From: JADKHR01 sp041917295
GTDB taxonomy: Bacteria; Elusimicrobiota; Elusimicrobia; FEN-1173
DNA length: 28,078 bases
Reading direction: 5' to 3'
Assembly (NCBI GenBank): GCA_041917295.1
Contig: JAYRXX010000042.1
Location: forward strand, 1 to 28,078
Shown here: piece after piece, positions 13,301 through 17,447 of the stretch
Position numbering within the stretch: position 1 is the stretch's first letter
Layout: each line of letters opens with the position of its first letter
Translations under genes and position numbers: made by a program
The notes under the pieces: model-generated
The model's input: the letters and a program-made list of their open reading frames with translations, nothing else
Told to the model about the DNA's origin: nothing
The model's database searches: none

Positions 13301-16300
13301 CCCGTGATCCAATACCGTCGACATGTCCCGGGTCGTCTCAATGTAACCCTCCGTCATACCCATCGTGTTATAAGTTGTCCCGCTCCGTTCCGTGACCGTC
13401 AACAATTCCCCCGCCTTGGTTGTTCCCGCCAACAAACCCGCTTTTTCATTCCCCGTCAACGACCCCCACTCTTTCTGCGATCCGCCCACGTTCAACGTCG
13501 TTCCATCAAAACTCGCTTCTTTATAGGCCGTTGCCAATCCCACCTCGTTGTATTCTTTCCCCTCCTGCACCACCGTCGTCCATTTGTCCAAAGTCGAGAC
13601 GATCACTCCTCCGTCTGGTCCCGCGTCACGGCTTTCGCCCACTTCGTGGCGCACGCTCTCCGTCCCTCGCTCACGCCCCATTCGGTCATACTCCGTCCCT
13701 TTACGCTCCGTGTCAACCGTCACATCCGGTTGCGCCGTGTCCAGAGACCGTTCCCGGTACCCGTCCAATTGACCATACCCGTCATACCGTGTCCCCGTTC
13801 GCTCCACCACCTTCACGTTATTGAACCCCACCGACATCCCTTTCGCTGTTTGGCGGGTGGTTTCCCGGTAACTTTCCAAATTCCCTTTTTGATCAAACAG
13901 ACCCTTCTCCCACGTCACCACGCTCACCGCATTCGCCATGTCCGACCGTTCCACCCGGTCCTGATAGCCCGTCATCTGACCAAAATCGTCATACGTCACC
14001 TGATCGCGAACCGTGCTCGATTCCACACCGACCAATTTCCCCACCTTCTCTGTCTTTTGTTCCACAAATCCTGTCGACCGCATGTGCCGATCAAATGTCC
14101 CCCGCCACTGGACCTCCGTGTGGATGTCCGGCGATTCCAGTTTGGTTTCTGTCCCTTCATAAGACCGCAACGACCCCAGCGGGTGATACACCATGTTTCG
14201 ACGGACCGTTGTGCTTCCGCCCGCGGGCTTTCCTTGCCCATCGTTTTGCGTCACTGTGTCCGTATACCCTGTCATACCTCCTTTTGCATCAAGGTCCCCC
14301 TTCGCAATCGTTCGGGTTGTTTCCGTTATCGCGTGCAAATCCGCTTTGGACTCGTCAACCGTCCCGTCCGCCCTTACCGCCGAGCGTGTCACCCGTTCAA
14401 CCTTCTGCCAATGGGCCGCCAGCCGGCCGTAGGCATCATAAGTCCCATTATCTTGTGTCGTTATTTGCATCAATTCCGGGCTCGCCGTGCTTTCCACCTC
14501 TTCCCGGTAAGCCCGCAACGACGCACCCGTCTTTATGTACTTCATCCCACGCGTCCGGGTCGTTTCCGTCACGTCCAAACGACGGGTCTGCCCATCCACC
14601 ACTTCCGTTCCCGTCCGCCGATTCACCTGGTCTGATTGCCCCACCAGCCCCAACACTCCGTATTGGCCCTTCCACTCAATGTTTTCCTCAACCGTCGATC
14701 CCAACCGAACCTGTTTCTCCTTATACCGGGACACGTCCCCCAACCCGTTGTACCCAATATTCTCCCGCCGCGTCGTGCTCCCGGTGATCGCCCCTTCCGC
14801 CTCCTGGGTCGATACCAAATTGTATTGCTCCACCCGGTTTTGCTGGTCATAGCGCATCCCGCTTCGGGTCACTTCCCCTCTCACCCCCAGGGTGTTTTCC
14901 GTCACTTCATGACTCGCCGTAATGTTTCCGTCCAGGTTGTAGCTCACGCGGTCCGTCGTCCGTTTTATCCAACTGACCGCGTTGTCATTTTCCACCACCT
15001 CTTCCACATACGACATCGCTCGCCCAAACCCGTCCTGCTCCACGTTCGTCCGTTTCGTTTCCACTACGCTGTCCAGTTCTTCCCCGCCCCAACTCCCTTT
15101 CGTCGTCTTCCGCTCTTTAAAGTCTCCCGCCGGCGTCATCTCGCTTCGAACCGTCGTCTCTGTTAGGTCACGCAACAGCTCTTTCGTTCGGTTGTCGTCA
15201 CCTTTAATTGTCTTCGTTGATTCATACCCCCGGATAATTGCCACTCTCATGTCGTATCCCAGCTTTTCATCCACCACCCGGTTGCTTCGCTCAACCTCCT
15301 CGTTTTTCACCCGCGTGTCCGTTACCACCGTCACGTCCGTAAACTCACCGTCCGTTTCCACCCCCGTCACTCGCTTCGTTTCCAACCCGCCGTTTTGTTG
15401 GTGCAACGCATCGTAGGTGATGTCCGTCACCTTTTTGCGGACACGCAGGGCACCCAAACTGATTGATTCTTCATATCCCACCAGGTCCCCGTCCCTATAG
15501 CCCAATCCCGCCCCCGACGCCGTCCAGTGCTTCGCCGTCACACGTCCACGGGAGTCCGTTTCCGTTTGGAAATAATCCATCAAATTGTGTTTCGTGTCGT
15601 ACAGCGCGTCTTGGAACCGTTTTTCGATGGTTTCCCCACCTTGGGTCGTCTTTTCCCGATAGGCGATCAGGTCGTCGTCCACCGTATACTCCCCTTCCGA
15701 AAACTCCACCGTTCGCGTTTGACCAAACCAGTCCGTCGTTACTTGCCGATACGCCGCCGCCCGATCATACCGGTCGTAGTCCCCGTCCCACACCACCTTG
15801 GTCGCTCGCCCGTCCTCGGTCGTCAACGTCCGCTCGTAGTGCAACAGGTTCGCAAACCCGTTGTACGTCATATTCGTCGTCACGTCCTTTTGTTCCAGCC
15901 CGTTCGGTCCCACCGTCGTCTTCACGTACCCCGTTAACTGATACTCCTGCCGGCCCCAAAAGTCCGCCTCACCCGAATCCAAACCCGACCAGTGGGGGTT
16001 CTTTTCGTATCCCGTCGCTTCCCAGGTCACATACGTGTCCAACCCGTTTTCCGTTGTCACCTCCTGGTATTTCAGGAGATTTTTGTTGTCGTCATAGGAG
16101 GCGCCCCACCACTTCTTCTCCGTCACACGATCATTCTCGTCCACCGATTTCTCAATGTAGTGCGTCATGTTGTCTTTCGCGTCGTAGCGCATGTCCCACC
16201 GGTGCAACGTCTTCGTCTCCCCCTGGGAGGTCACCGTGTCTTCCCACATTTCCTTCACCTTCTGGGTCTTCTCCACCATCGCCTTCGCGCCGTCCAAATA

Positions 16301-17119
16301 GTCCATCCGCCGCGTCGTGTAGCTCGTCCGTCCCTTCACGTCCGTGTGCGCGATATCCATCGACACCAGGATGTGGGAACTGTTGTACCGCATGTTCGTG
16401 ATGTTTTGGGTTATGGCCATTCCATGGGGGTTGCGGGTCTTGGAATTAACGATCCGGTTCGCACGGCCATCCACCAAATACGTCCTCGCCCACGTCCCGT
16501 CGAAGTTCTTCTTCACGTTAAAATTGAACTCTGTCGCCGCACCGAACAGGCTTTTCATCTTCGTTCGGATCACTTCCACCACTTCGTTCACCGTTTGAAC
16601 CGCTAAGTCCCCCGGCGTCAGATCTTTTTCCAACTGGTCGATCTTCGCCCCCGCCAACACCTCTTTGGGCGTACGGTACCCCGGCCGATTCAGTTCCGGG
16701 AACTGCATCCCCCCCGCTTTCGAATTCACATTCTCGATGTCCCGTTTGGCTTGCGCCCGTTCCTGTTGTTTCTGAATGGTCTTAATGTCTTGCCCCGGAT
16801 CCATCAATTTCCGTCGATCTTGGTATTCGCTGTCGTGGAACACATAGGGGTCCCCCGGACGGTACACGCCCGTCAATTTCATCAACCGTTCCAGGAGGTT
16901 TGTTTGTTTCGTTACGGCTCCAGGGTTTGTCGAGATCGACAAGAGGGGGAGGCTTGTCGTGCCCGCGCAAATCGCCTGGCTATAGAAAACAACCACCGCC
17001 ATCAGGGCTGTGAAACCCTTTTTCAAGGTTTCACCCGACGGTGTCAAGCGTGAGAGTAAAGGCGTGTGTGATATCGGCGTCGTCAAGAGACGCCAAACCG
17101 ATCGTATCGGTTGGTTCAT
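1..17119 (-). CDS. Giant secreted YD-like/calcium-loop repeat protein, C-terminus beyond left edge (at least 5,706 aa)
   Basis: One uninterrupted frame runs from ATG at 17119 to the left edge, where one base is left over. The protein starts with a signal peptide (hydrophobic core near residues 35-50). A non-repetitive domain follows (about 53-330), then YD/RHS-like repeats of the form Y-[DN]-x-x-G-x-x-x-x-Y (about 330-2135), an Ala/Val-rich module (2137-2331), more YD-like repeats (to about 2890), short DG hairpins (2894-3160) and about 23 modules of roughly 110 residues with acidic calcium-type loops. I found only four cysteines. An in-frame TGA near 17173 bounds the frame upstream. An alternative ATG lies at 17152, but 17119 has a GGGGGA about 8 nt upstream and a more ordinary leader. 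A surface adhesin, fibre or predation/attachment protein is the likely role, by inference from architecture. No RHS core or toxin tip is visible, but the C-terminus is not in the window. Confidence is high in the gene and low in function. Confidence 0.93.
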   Translation of the reverse strand, partial: MNQPIRSVWRLLTTPISHTPLLSRLTPSGETLKKGFTALMAVVVFYSQAICAGTTSLPLLSISTNPGAVTKQTNLLERLMKLTGVYRPGDPYVFHDSEYQDRRKLMDPGQDIKTIQKQQERAQAKRDIENVNSKAGGMQFPELNRPGYRTPKEVLAGAKIDQLEKDLTPGDLAVQTVNEVVEVIRTKMKSLFGAATEFNFNVKKNFDGTWARTYLVDGRANRIVNSKTRNPHGMAITQNITNMRYNSSHILVSMDIAHTDVKGRTSYTTRRMDYLDGAKAMVEKTQKVKEMWEDTVTSQGETKTLHRWDMRYDAKDNMTHYIEKSVDENDRVTEKKWWGASYDDNKNLLKYQEVTTENGLDTYVTWEATGYEKNPHWSGLDSGEADFWGRQEYQLTGYVKTTVGPNGLEQKDVTTNMTYNGFANLLHYERTLTTEDGRATKVVWDGDYDRYDRAAAYRQVTTDWFGQTRTVEFSEGEYTVDDDLIAYREKTTQGGETIEKRFQDALYDTKHNLMDYFQTETDSRGRVTAKHWTASGAGLGYRDGDLVGYEESISLGALRVRKKVTDITYDALHQQNGGLETKRVTGVETDGEFTDVTVVTDTRVKNEEVERSNRVVDEKLGYDMRVAIIRGYESTKTIKGDDNRTKELLRDLTETTVRSEMTPAGDFKERKTTKGSWGGEELDSVVETKRTNVEQDGFGRAMSYVEEVVENDNAVSWIKRTTDRVSYNLDGNITASHEVTENTLGVRGEVTRSGMRYDQQNRVEQYNLVSTQEAEGAITGSTTRRENIGYNGLGDVSRYKEKQVRLGSTVEENIEWKGQYGVLGLVGQSDQVNRRTGTEVVDGQTRRLDVTETTRTRGMKYIKTGASLRAYREEVESTASPELMQITTQDNGTYDAYGRLAAHWQKVERVTRSAVRADGTVDESKADLHAITETTRTIAKGDLDAKGGMTGYTDTVTQNDGQGKPAGGSTTVRRNMVYHPLGSLRSYEGTETKLESPDIHTEVQWRGTFDRHMRSTGFVEQKTEKVGKLVGVESSTVRDQVTYDDFGQMTGYQDRVERSDMANAVSVVTWEKGLFDQKGNLESYRETTRQTAKGMSVGFNNVKVVERTGTRYDGYGQLDGYRERSLDTAQPDVTVDTERKGTEYDRMGRERGTESVRHEVGESRDAGPDGGVIVSTLDKWTTVVQEGKEYNEVGLATAYKEASFDGTTLNVGGSQKEWGSLTGNEKAGLLAGTTKAGELLTVTERSGTTYNTMGMTEGYIETTRDMSTVLDHGRTTERSGATYNNLRQLTGYEDTNRDESTPGVTETVLASGGDYNGFGQMVKLHEVRTQAGALVSRSEGDRTMTFDSEGRTKRDHSVMVSDNGITVDRDHRVTSFNGLGKSLGERTETIQTGVGADGRRAYEITTTSEKSVLTYDQSGRLTHSEETIRSTDKPDLKTTTVWDGQGHNVHNQLMGSVEKKIETNPAGVHETVTVRTGIGYDAKNRTRVYQDVTTGTADAITETLNWSVGGFTEAGQATGTTEVRRRVSASAQAPYDVTTTVVKDGMTYDLSGNTVRYQQRTTSTATPGLVEDVTWTGQYDRLNRITGFREEEHKTDRSTAGQTLNSTTVNERLSTVYDHLNHPVGYLQSQQDVQGNTSYVDWAGVYDGRGLVSGFEENTTDPRGKLSSKKQDNIRYDAAGRSSTYNQKDTTALGVVTETVRSQTVYNHAGLVGSTVERVEETQPDGLKTVTNATKTPISYDVNGQLVSSRETGRVTNFDRDGAMLRDRTRTVDWTDGTYNDLGQIKTSAQTTMTEGLGGAFELTSTTRMSGATYDLLGRQKGVSQSDSQSGTSVETLALPSNWSLLEAGQKLDWLKNLTFVVGGETKGFDDLGLSGPVVGETLVAWSSLSEAEQMSLLEGGAVELEGLAFDLNGAKIVASVSTAQNYDQSETTYNRYGDVEHYVRVGSDNGVGYTADWTGLVFDNYGRVESDTQVMSRAGQGVVTTVRSGVEYDGNSRTVRHNERVLNSATAGLVTESTVVAGYDGLNRQVYMERVNQTQDTRGGVELNTLSTQIQEGTTYDEFDRSKQYTEVQFGGDKLNLEGEFYKWSELSAGQKAALADKTLAPTDQVIKISSVAGIVYNDRGLQKGMIETGLSVGKKSEPVLVAPMAETGGAVVAAVSPVAGADVVGGVVPEVVDTDVSPATDQANLKAFGQWLNVMQGRVGSSLGQVVGVLKGWAETVLKGGGEEETEKPAELSTDSLERTVPAGEGVGEGIWAEFVESVAKTVGTLAVLLSQSTDTLIAAVGDAAGELLERVWGEGVLPSPEVVARVAAGPVSGEADAGLRSLPAGSNLFVEETRLVRSNMIYDAFNRLSSYLDTLFNLADRTLLVRTKTSGIEYNAVGQQVKLIMAVHRLGLDYEEFQRVEREGVVYNDLGQVVGQKEVTTQNGLTVTTWASEMKYDQAGRVVETTNVINKKGQESRLVFKKGGKVLSAAQKAALLDLNPGKSLGDLLAEKLIDAESVVERVDQTSISETRGITYDSLNRVVGSEETTYLADGSFTKTVLKDVVYDVRGKRTGTLTEVTQGGQMESREFKLDGTAVSALALKEALKAESERTGLSAGRILLDWFEDGRLAETSVQVILSKVSEILRTNISYNSNGQMVHYEDRTSDRERGVEDQRTVVDLTYNRKGQILKQVSAGVTRMLDGSRTESNDTQTYRYDESTDILMGAETTGNSRSYGAAVWTDTDQDGTVDKLVAGPVNTGKTRQVYGVKNGGLDMLFQESLQEAAGGEVAGRSVNNTFTTTFYETDAQARSVSGYSVADGVSDDGYGNLTTNRTYQLMGSVNGEMKVMATVGDSLTQTLEGSTNRTVLATVYTYHADAKVKGAEGEGYTLGTEMGVSDPEHAWRDGWLAPRTVVRTYSDGSIEKQISQRFADGREEITVEQTSAAGVKAVTRTTRYADNREVTVYPDGSRLEKKTWNETDDAVATESKLFDKDGVLVKSDVTKVYPNGRTVIVHGDGTQEERTVREEWNGKVVERTRSFTDGSSEETVAKRFTNGRVVITVTRTAADGTQSVTKTTKEPDGRVIVVNPDGTMVETKTRVLSEGERYTERKVFAADGTLMDSSKTTVYLDGLTVIVRRDGSRIEQKIEQQSDGSWRIRTEETSASGVVTLTEKIAGVDVVQLESETRSVYDGSGVLVSLAERLRDVSPDIAGESGAEVNEIELFWEGNAVAVGSSPTMVSEVNEPYTGALAADGKVDAGEVVWVDANGDGAEDPAQSVLSGWNTGDMTQRYTVIGLEAKLESTVTTSIMRTPAGTTTDQVVRTDYRYDDKGRVLGATGMGEFVTQTRGYTEGVADPVSTGVVVGTLDQEYVVIQGQAKLSKSTNQTTNYAGYTQWGTVPSLLGMLGSIQVPTDAVNVVTGSSWTHNFYNSTGALVRMTGGGDSRGTTRHTDGSVSLSVSNNTNTYRVVNGKGLLTRSTSESDNYSGYTAIGATGLPTDAKNTTHQTTETQYAYDGTGRMVFAAGTGSGRTEGLVLKALDINQDGSVDDDDRFDTNGDGQADAFRYEEVENISTFENEMDFVVVSGQAQQKEIRTISTSYGGYESVGSNGIPVDPATVTTNLSVQTNWLDDNGLLKGAVRSAEGRSVSRVYQIRDVNGDGDLNVNDRVDKNGNGQIDADEGYAYDEVKNISKTASTDRFIMVLGQAQVDRSDTTTTDYSQYKYLDNTGTPIGAKTVTTNNSFIVNQYDDWGRLAHAEGSSRGQTRSLVRQVTDQNGDGFIDIADRVDENGDGEVNDKDRFSTEDDDSLTLTDVVNVYRVVGGQAVVTQTTSVSTVYGGYSSVSDQGIPVEARSVTETTSVVNYTHNAQGQLVSATGGVTGKSVNGVVQAVDQNGDGRITDADRVDTNGIPGIDDEDGYKTERLNLHNTNSATNTYVILAGQAQVVRSVGHSTENLGSRKNAQGETVPASVTNTDTITEYRFDNRGRVAGATSQSTGNTREAVLTPRDINGDKKIDKLDRVDTNQDTKINLQDDFDYTFVESVTFSQSTTAHGVLWGQSIALSSQSSATQYSGFTKEVNGVPQDAATTTTSTSTTDFICNALGQISGAEGTNQSRTLGLVMNVKDQNGDGLITPDQDRVDTNGSGRIDPLDGYESEGVYGITTSNGNTTFAVLQGVAQSLVSITRSTSYSGYTDVGTDGVPINAVNETSTTNRLDYVYSKEGIMMAALGSSSGKTTLAVLSTTDLNSDGNIDAEDVLFKKSSDSQSNESYGVLAGQLTALKVFTEFTSNETKVSFGDEKKPDVRTTTSKTQSGFAPDGRGNLVPTVETVVDSVVNYDYTVGGQLVDATGTDTTQSTTRHADGTKTYTKSKTINTYAIIFGEAKVVNAVTTSTTYTGFRSVDVNGVPQNPTTFTTGESFVDYTYDDRGVMSSATGGGTAKTVVTNADGSQSITFSTTNNTYLVIWGQAVVDESVTESETYSGHTAVDDKGVPTNAVHYAKNKTTMNNVYNNVGQLINATGRSEGHSWDKVWQQKDTNRNGVVDAGDDRTQGEWKTLYNVSEGKMLYAILWGQAVVVKNETNTWATNDQYQKIVVGQHNYSHTLSVVYSSYNMGGQLASAHGTGVTKSTLWVKTLVRDGQGHIVGDIDKDDYLDSGEQWSYQDDVQSTYSETKNTYKIISGEAQIGRAESTSWAARLVSGEITAITDDKVHGYSKNVSVTEYTYNDVGQLESATGTTSGAQTTQVLEDRDADGVVEAVTSQYSISSGTNAYTVALGQAQVVRSVTTTRAAELVGETFVVIPLSDHGYSLSETTVDYVFNAQGLLVGASGFTAVNSNNRVKTPLRVNGVIEGDVNANDMLEDGETWQYTYTNQASISEVVNTYAVIMGQAQIVRSYTQTWAATITNDTFSKIADPSAHGYQLSKADVRYTFNDKGQMLSAAGDTETWSNVEVKDYKRRINGLIVGDGNNNNIQEEWEVWEKAFIDRPSYSKTKNTYVIIQGQAQVVKSFTESWEEPMDGTMFDPSAHGYKYTKTTVDYSFNAQGQLTGAQGGSDVWSNLHVRNPIWENGFIRGDSDKDFLRDDSESWAFNFVDQESYSKVKNTYGIVLGQAQVIRSVTDTWACEIGGSKFNPITDPTSHGYNYSKSTVNYDYNDKGQLSGATGDTFVESNNEVKTPKRDSSGIIVGDTDTDGELDDTETWQHEFVDQPSVSEVKNTYAIIEGQAHVVRSVSTTWSAAHVNNKIEKIKQTNQHGYNKSIATTFSVYNDKGQLVDMRGTTEVYSNNRVRTPKRTAGVIDGDLDKDDEWDDNEVWGYEFVDQPTVSRVTNTYGINYGEGKVVKSVTETWAATLSNDVFTAITNDSDHGYNYSVATVKNAYNLWGILVEGIGSTVIKANNKVKTLKRVNDEIVGDNDPKGILDAGETWESEYVDQLTYTEVENKYTVYLGQLQVRRSETKSWGAQRDSSGKIVAVTDATAHGYNYSNSLVFYGYNSLGQLNNAEGNTTTQSNSQVKTIKRDAKGNIVGDNGNGILDPGEAWEDEFVTQPTISKTTNTYVIIQGQAQVMKSVTESWACKIGEAGFMPIPNTEHGYNYSKTTVRNSYNEKGQLMGATGWTEGVSNQKVTTSTRVADGTDTATGLAKYKWVVVGDTDADGVEDANEVWGTETQTTQSRTENTYAVILGQAQVVKSVTTSNAVNAAGAVIAAGEHGYNNSVTTVQYMFNAKGQL
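7640..8440 (-). repeat. Short beta-hairpin DG-repeat zone, residues about 2894-3160
   Basis: A run of short units of about 20-25 residues centres on [PRS]-D-G-[RST] turns with flanking alternating hydrophobic and charged strands. Examples are Y-S-D-G-S-I-E-K, Y-P-D-G-S-R-L-E, Y-P-N-G-R-T-V-I-V, N-P-D-G-T-M-V-E and R-R-D-G-S-R-I-E. The composition is unusually rich in Glu, Arg, Lys and Thr. The pattern resembles a continuous series of antiparallel hairpins and separates the YD zone from the calcium-loop array. Bases 7301-7639 then form a short linker with one D-A-N-G-D-G-A-E-D loop. Confidence 0.65.
8441..10126 (-). repeat. Second YD-like repeat zone of the giant protein
   Basis: YD-like units resume (I-Y-D-A-F-N-R-L-S-S-Y, V-Y-N-D-L-G-Q-V, T-Y-D-S-L-N-R-V, L-T-Y-N-R-K-G-Q-I) and then weaken towards 8441. 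A single D-T-D-Q-D-G-T-V-D acidic loop appears near 8911-8950, foreshadowing the calcium-type loops of the C-terminal array. The last part is a transition with Y-G-N-L-T-T-N-R-T-Y type strands. Confidence 0.7.
9300..13500 (-). repeat. Dispersed Trp-Ser-x-Leu-Ser helical inserts between YD units
   Basis: At least five short helical elements interrupt the beta repeats: E-W-G-S-L-T-G-N-E-K-A-G-L-L (about 13399-13500), N-W-S-L-L-E-A-G-Q-K-L-D-W-L (11556-11598), A-W-S-S-L-S-E-A-E-Q-M-S-L-L (11418-11467), K-W-S-E-L-S-A-G-Q-K-A-A-L (10801-10871) and K-V-L-S-A-A-Q-K-A-A-L-L (9645-9722). A looser one lies at about 9300-9395. The shared pattern is W-S-x-L-[ST]-x-x-[EQ]-[KQ]-x-x-L. It is usually preceded by a short G-containing beta strand. 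Confidence 0.6.
10127..10710 (-). other. Ala/Val/Glu-rich non-repeat module inside the repeat shaft, residues about 2137-2331
   Basis: Here the YD pattern stops for about 195 residues. An Ala/Val/Gly/Pro-rich low-complexity stretch (A-P-M-A-E-T-G-G-A-V-V-A-A-V) comes first. Predicted amphipathic helices follow, including V-A-K-T-V-G-T-L-A-V-L-L and D-T-L-I-A-A-V-G-D-A-A-G-E-L-L. Canonical YD units (I-Y-D-A-F-N-R-L) resume directly after it. It could be a hinge, a membrane-interacting segment or a domain acquired by insertion. Confidence 0.6.
10711..16129 (-). repeat. First YD/RHS-like repeat zone of the giant protein
   Basis: About 1,800 residues contain dozens of degenerate units of roughly 35-60 residues. 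Each is built on a [TV]-x-Y-[DN]-x-x-G-x-x-x-x-Y-x-[ED] strand pair (for example T-Y-N-D-L-G-Q-I, T-Y-D-L-L-G-R-Q, R-Y-D-G-Y-G-Q-L-D-G-Y). A Thr/Glu/Arg-rich strand of alternating residues links them. The Y-D-x-x-G-R core is that of YD/RHS repeats, which wrap into beta shells or filaments in RHS, Tc-toxin and teneurin proteins. Spacing is looser and longer than the classical 21-residue RHS repeat. In several places a Trp-Ser-x-Leu helical element is inserted between units. Confidence 0.75.
16130..16963 (-). other. Non-repetitive N-terminal domain of the giant protein, about residues 53-330
   Basis: The segment is rich in Lys, Glu, Asp and Gln, has few YD signatures and a helical charged stretch (K-x-x-Q-K-Q-Q-E-R-A-Q-A-K-R near residues 113-126). 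It then turns into beta-type sequence with Met-Arg-Tyr and Met-Asp-Tyr motifs that grade into the first repeats (M-R-Y-D-A-K-D-N-M). It may cap or anchor the repeat shaft. I do not recognise a named family. Confidence 0.5.
16964..17119 (-). other. Signal peptide with long n-region, giant protein residues 1-52
   Basis: The first 36 or so residues are polar to mildly hydrophobic with several Arg/Lys. They are followed by K-K-G-F-T-A-L-M-A-V-V-V-F-Y and then S-Q-A-I-C-A, so cleavage after Ala52 is plausible. The n-region is longer than in ordinary Sec signals, as in some very large surface proteins. The Cys at residue 51 is not in a lipobox (Q-A-I-C), so lipidation is not supported. Confidence 0.6.
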
Positions 17120-17176
17120 TTTTGTTTCCCCCGGGTGCTTTGTACGAGCCATAACATCTTTGAGTATACCGGATCA

Positions 17177-17205
17177 ATCTTAAGATCGCCTTAAGAACTT
17201 GTAAA
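17177..17205 (-). promoter_or_regulatory. Candidate sigma70-type promoter of the giant gene
   Basis: On the minus strand TTTACA (17205-17200) is followed after 17 nt by TAAGAT (17182-17177), giving a leader of roughly 50 nt before ATG 17119. An alternative -10 element, TATACT at 17168-17163, has no good -35 at normal spacing. It would nearly remove the leader of the alternative ATG at 17152. Matches are partial and the bacterium's consensus is unknown. Confidence 0.35.
17179..17195. repeat. CTTAAG-N5-CTTAAG operator-like pair
   Basis: Two copies of the palindrome CTTAAG lie 11 bp apart, about one helical turn. They overlap the spacer and the -10 element of the candidate giant-gene promoter, a position suited to a repressor or activator site. 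A simple AT-rich coincidence cannot be excluded. Confidence 0.35.
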
Positions 17206-17262
17206 CAACTTGCAAATTTTTTGTAAACAAATTGAAACGGCCTGTTTTCAACTCGTTTACAA
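17199..17262. repeat. Three TTGTAAAC motifs in the divergent promoter region
   Basis: TTGTAAACAA occurs at 17199-17208 and again at 17221-17230, 22 bp apart (about two helical turns). The reverse complement GTTTACAA occurs at 17255-17262. The run lies at and upstream of the candidate giant-gene promoter, so it could be a regulator binding array. Confidence 0.45.
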
Positions 17263-17344
17263 CCTTCACGCCTTTTTTCTTGTATTTTCCCTTAAATCAT
17301 GGTCGCTAACATTACAAGCAACAGAATAGCCATAAAAATATCCC

Positions 17345-17371
17345 TTGACACAATTGGAAGTCTGTTATAAA
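17345..17371 (+). promoter_or_regulatory. Candidate promoter of the small membrane-protein genes
   Basis: A perfect TTGACA (17345-17350) is followed after 15 nt by TATAAA (17366-17371), or after 17 nt by TAAATT (17368-17373). It lies about 75-100 bp upstream of ATG 17448 and points to the plus-strand gene pair. A weak hairpin, CGGC-N8-GCCG followed by T8 (17385-17410), lies in the leader. Confidence 0.5.
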
Positions 17372-17430
17372 TTGTTGATCAGTTCGGCGAGGTTGGGCCG
17401 GCTTTTTTTTAAAATTCGATTATCTTCTCG

Positions 17431-17436
17431 AGGAGG
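17431..17436 (+). promoter_or_regulatory. Strong ribosome binding site AGGAGG
   Basis: A perfect AGGAGG ends 11 nt before ATG 17448. It fixes the start of the 80-residue membrane protein and supports this small gene as real. Confidence 0.7.
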
Positions 17437-17447
17437 ATTCTCCGTCA

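Noticed and set aside
887..14852. Many long plus-strand open frames antisense to the giant gene, up to 459 codons (13256-14635), also 3179-4333, 5846-6562 and 11645-12472
   Set aside because: They are shadows of the G-ending codon bias of the minus-strand gene. Their products are His/Arg/Pro-rich and low-complexity, with no domains, and they conflict with a continuous repeat-structured frame.
16964..17119. Giant protein as a lipoprotein because of Cys51
   Set aside because: The residues before Cys are Q-A-I, which do not fit a lipobox, and A-x-A-like cleavage after residue 52 fits better.
1..17119. Polymorphic RHS toxin with core and toxic tip
   Set aside because: YD-like units are present, but no RHS core motif, PAAR domain or toxin tip is visible and repeat spacing is not classical. 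The C-terminus is outside the window, so this stays open rather than supported.
17385..17410. Hairpin-like CGGC-N8-GCCG followed by T8 as a rho-independent terminator
   Set aside because: The stem has only four pairs and it lies in the leader before a strong RBS. It is too weak to call as a terminator or attenuator.
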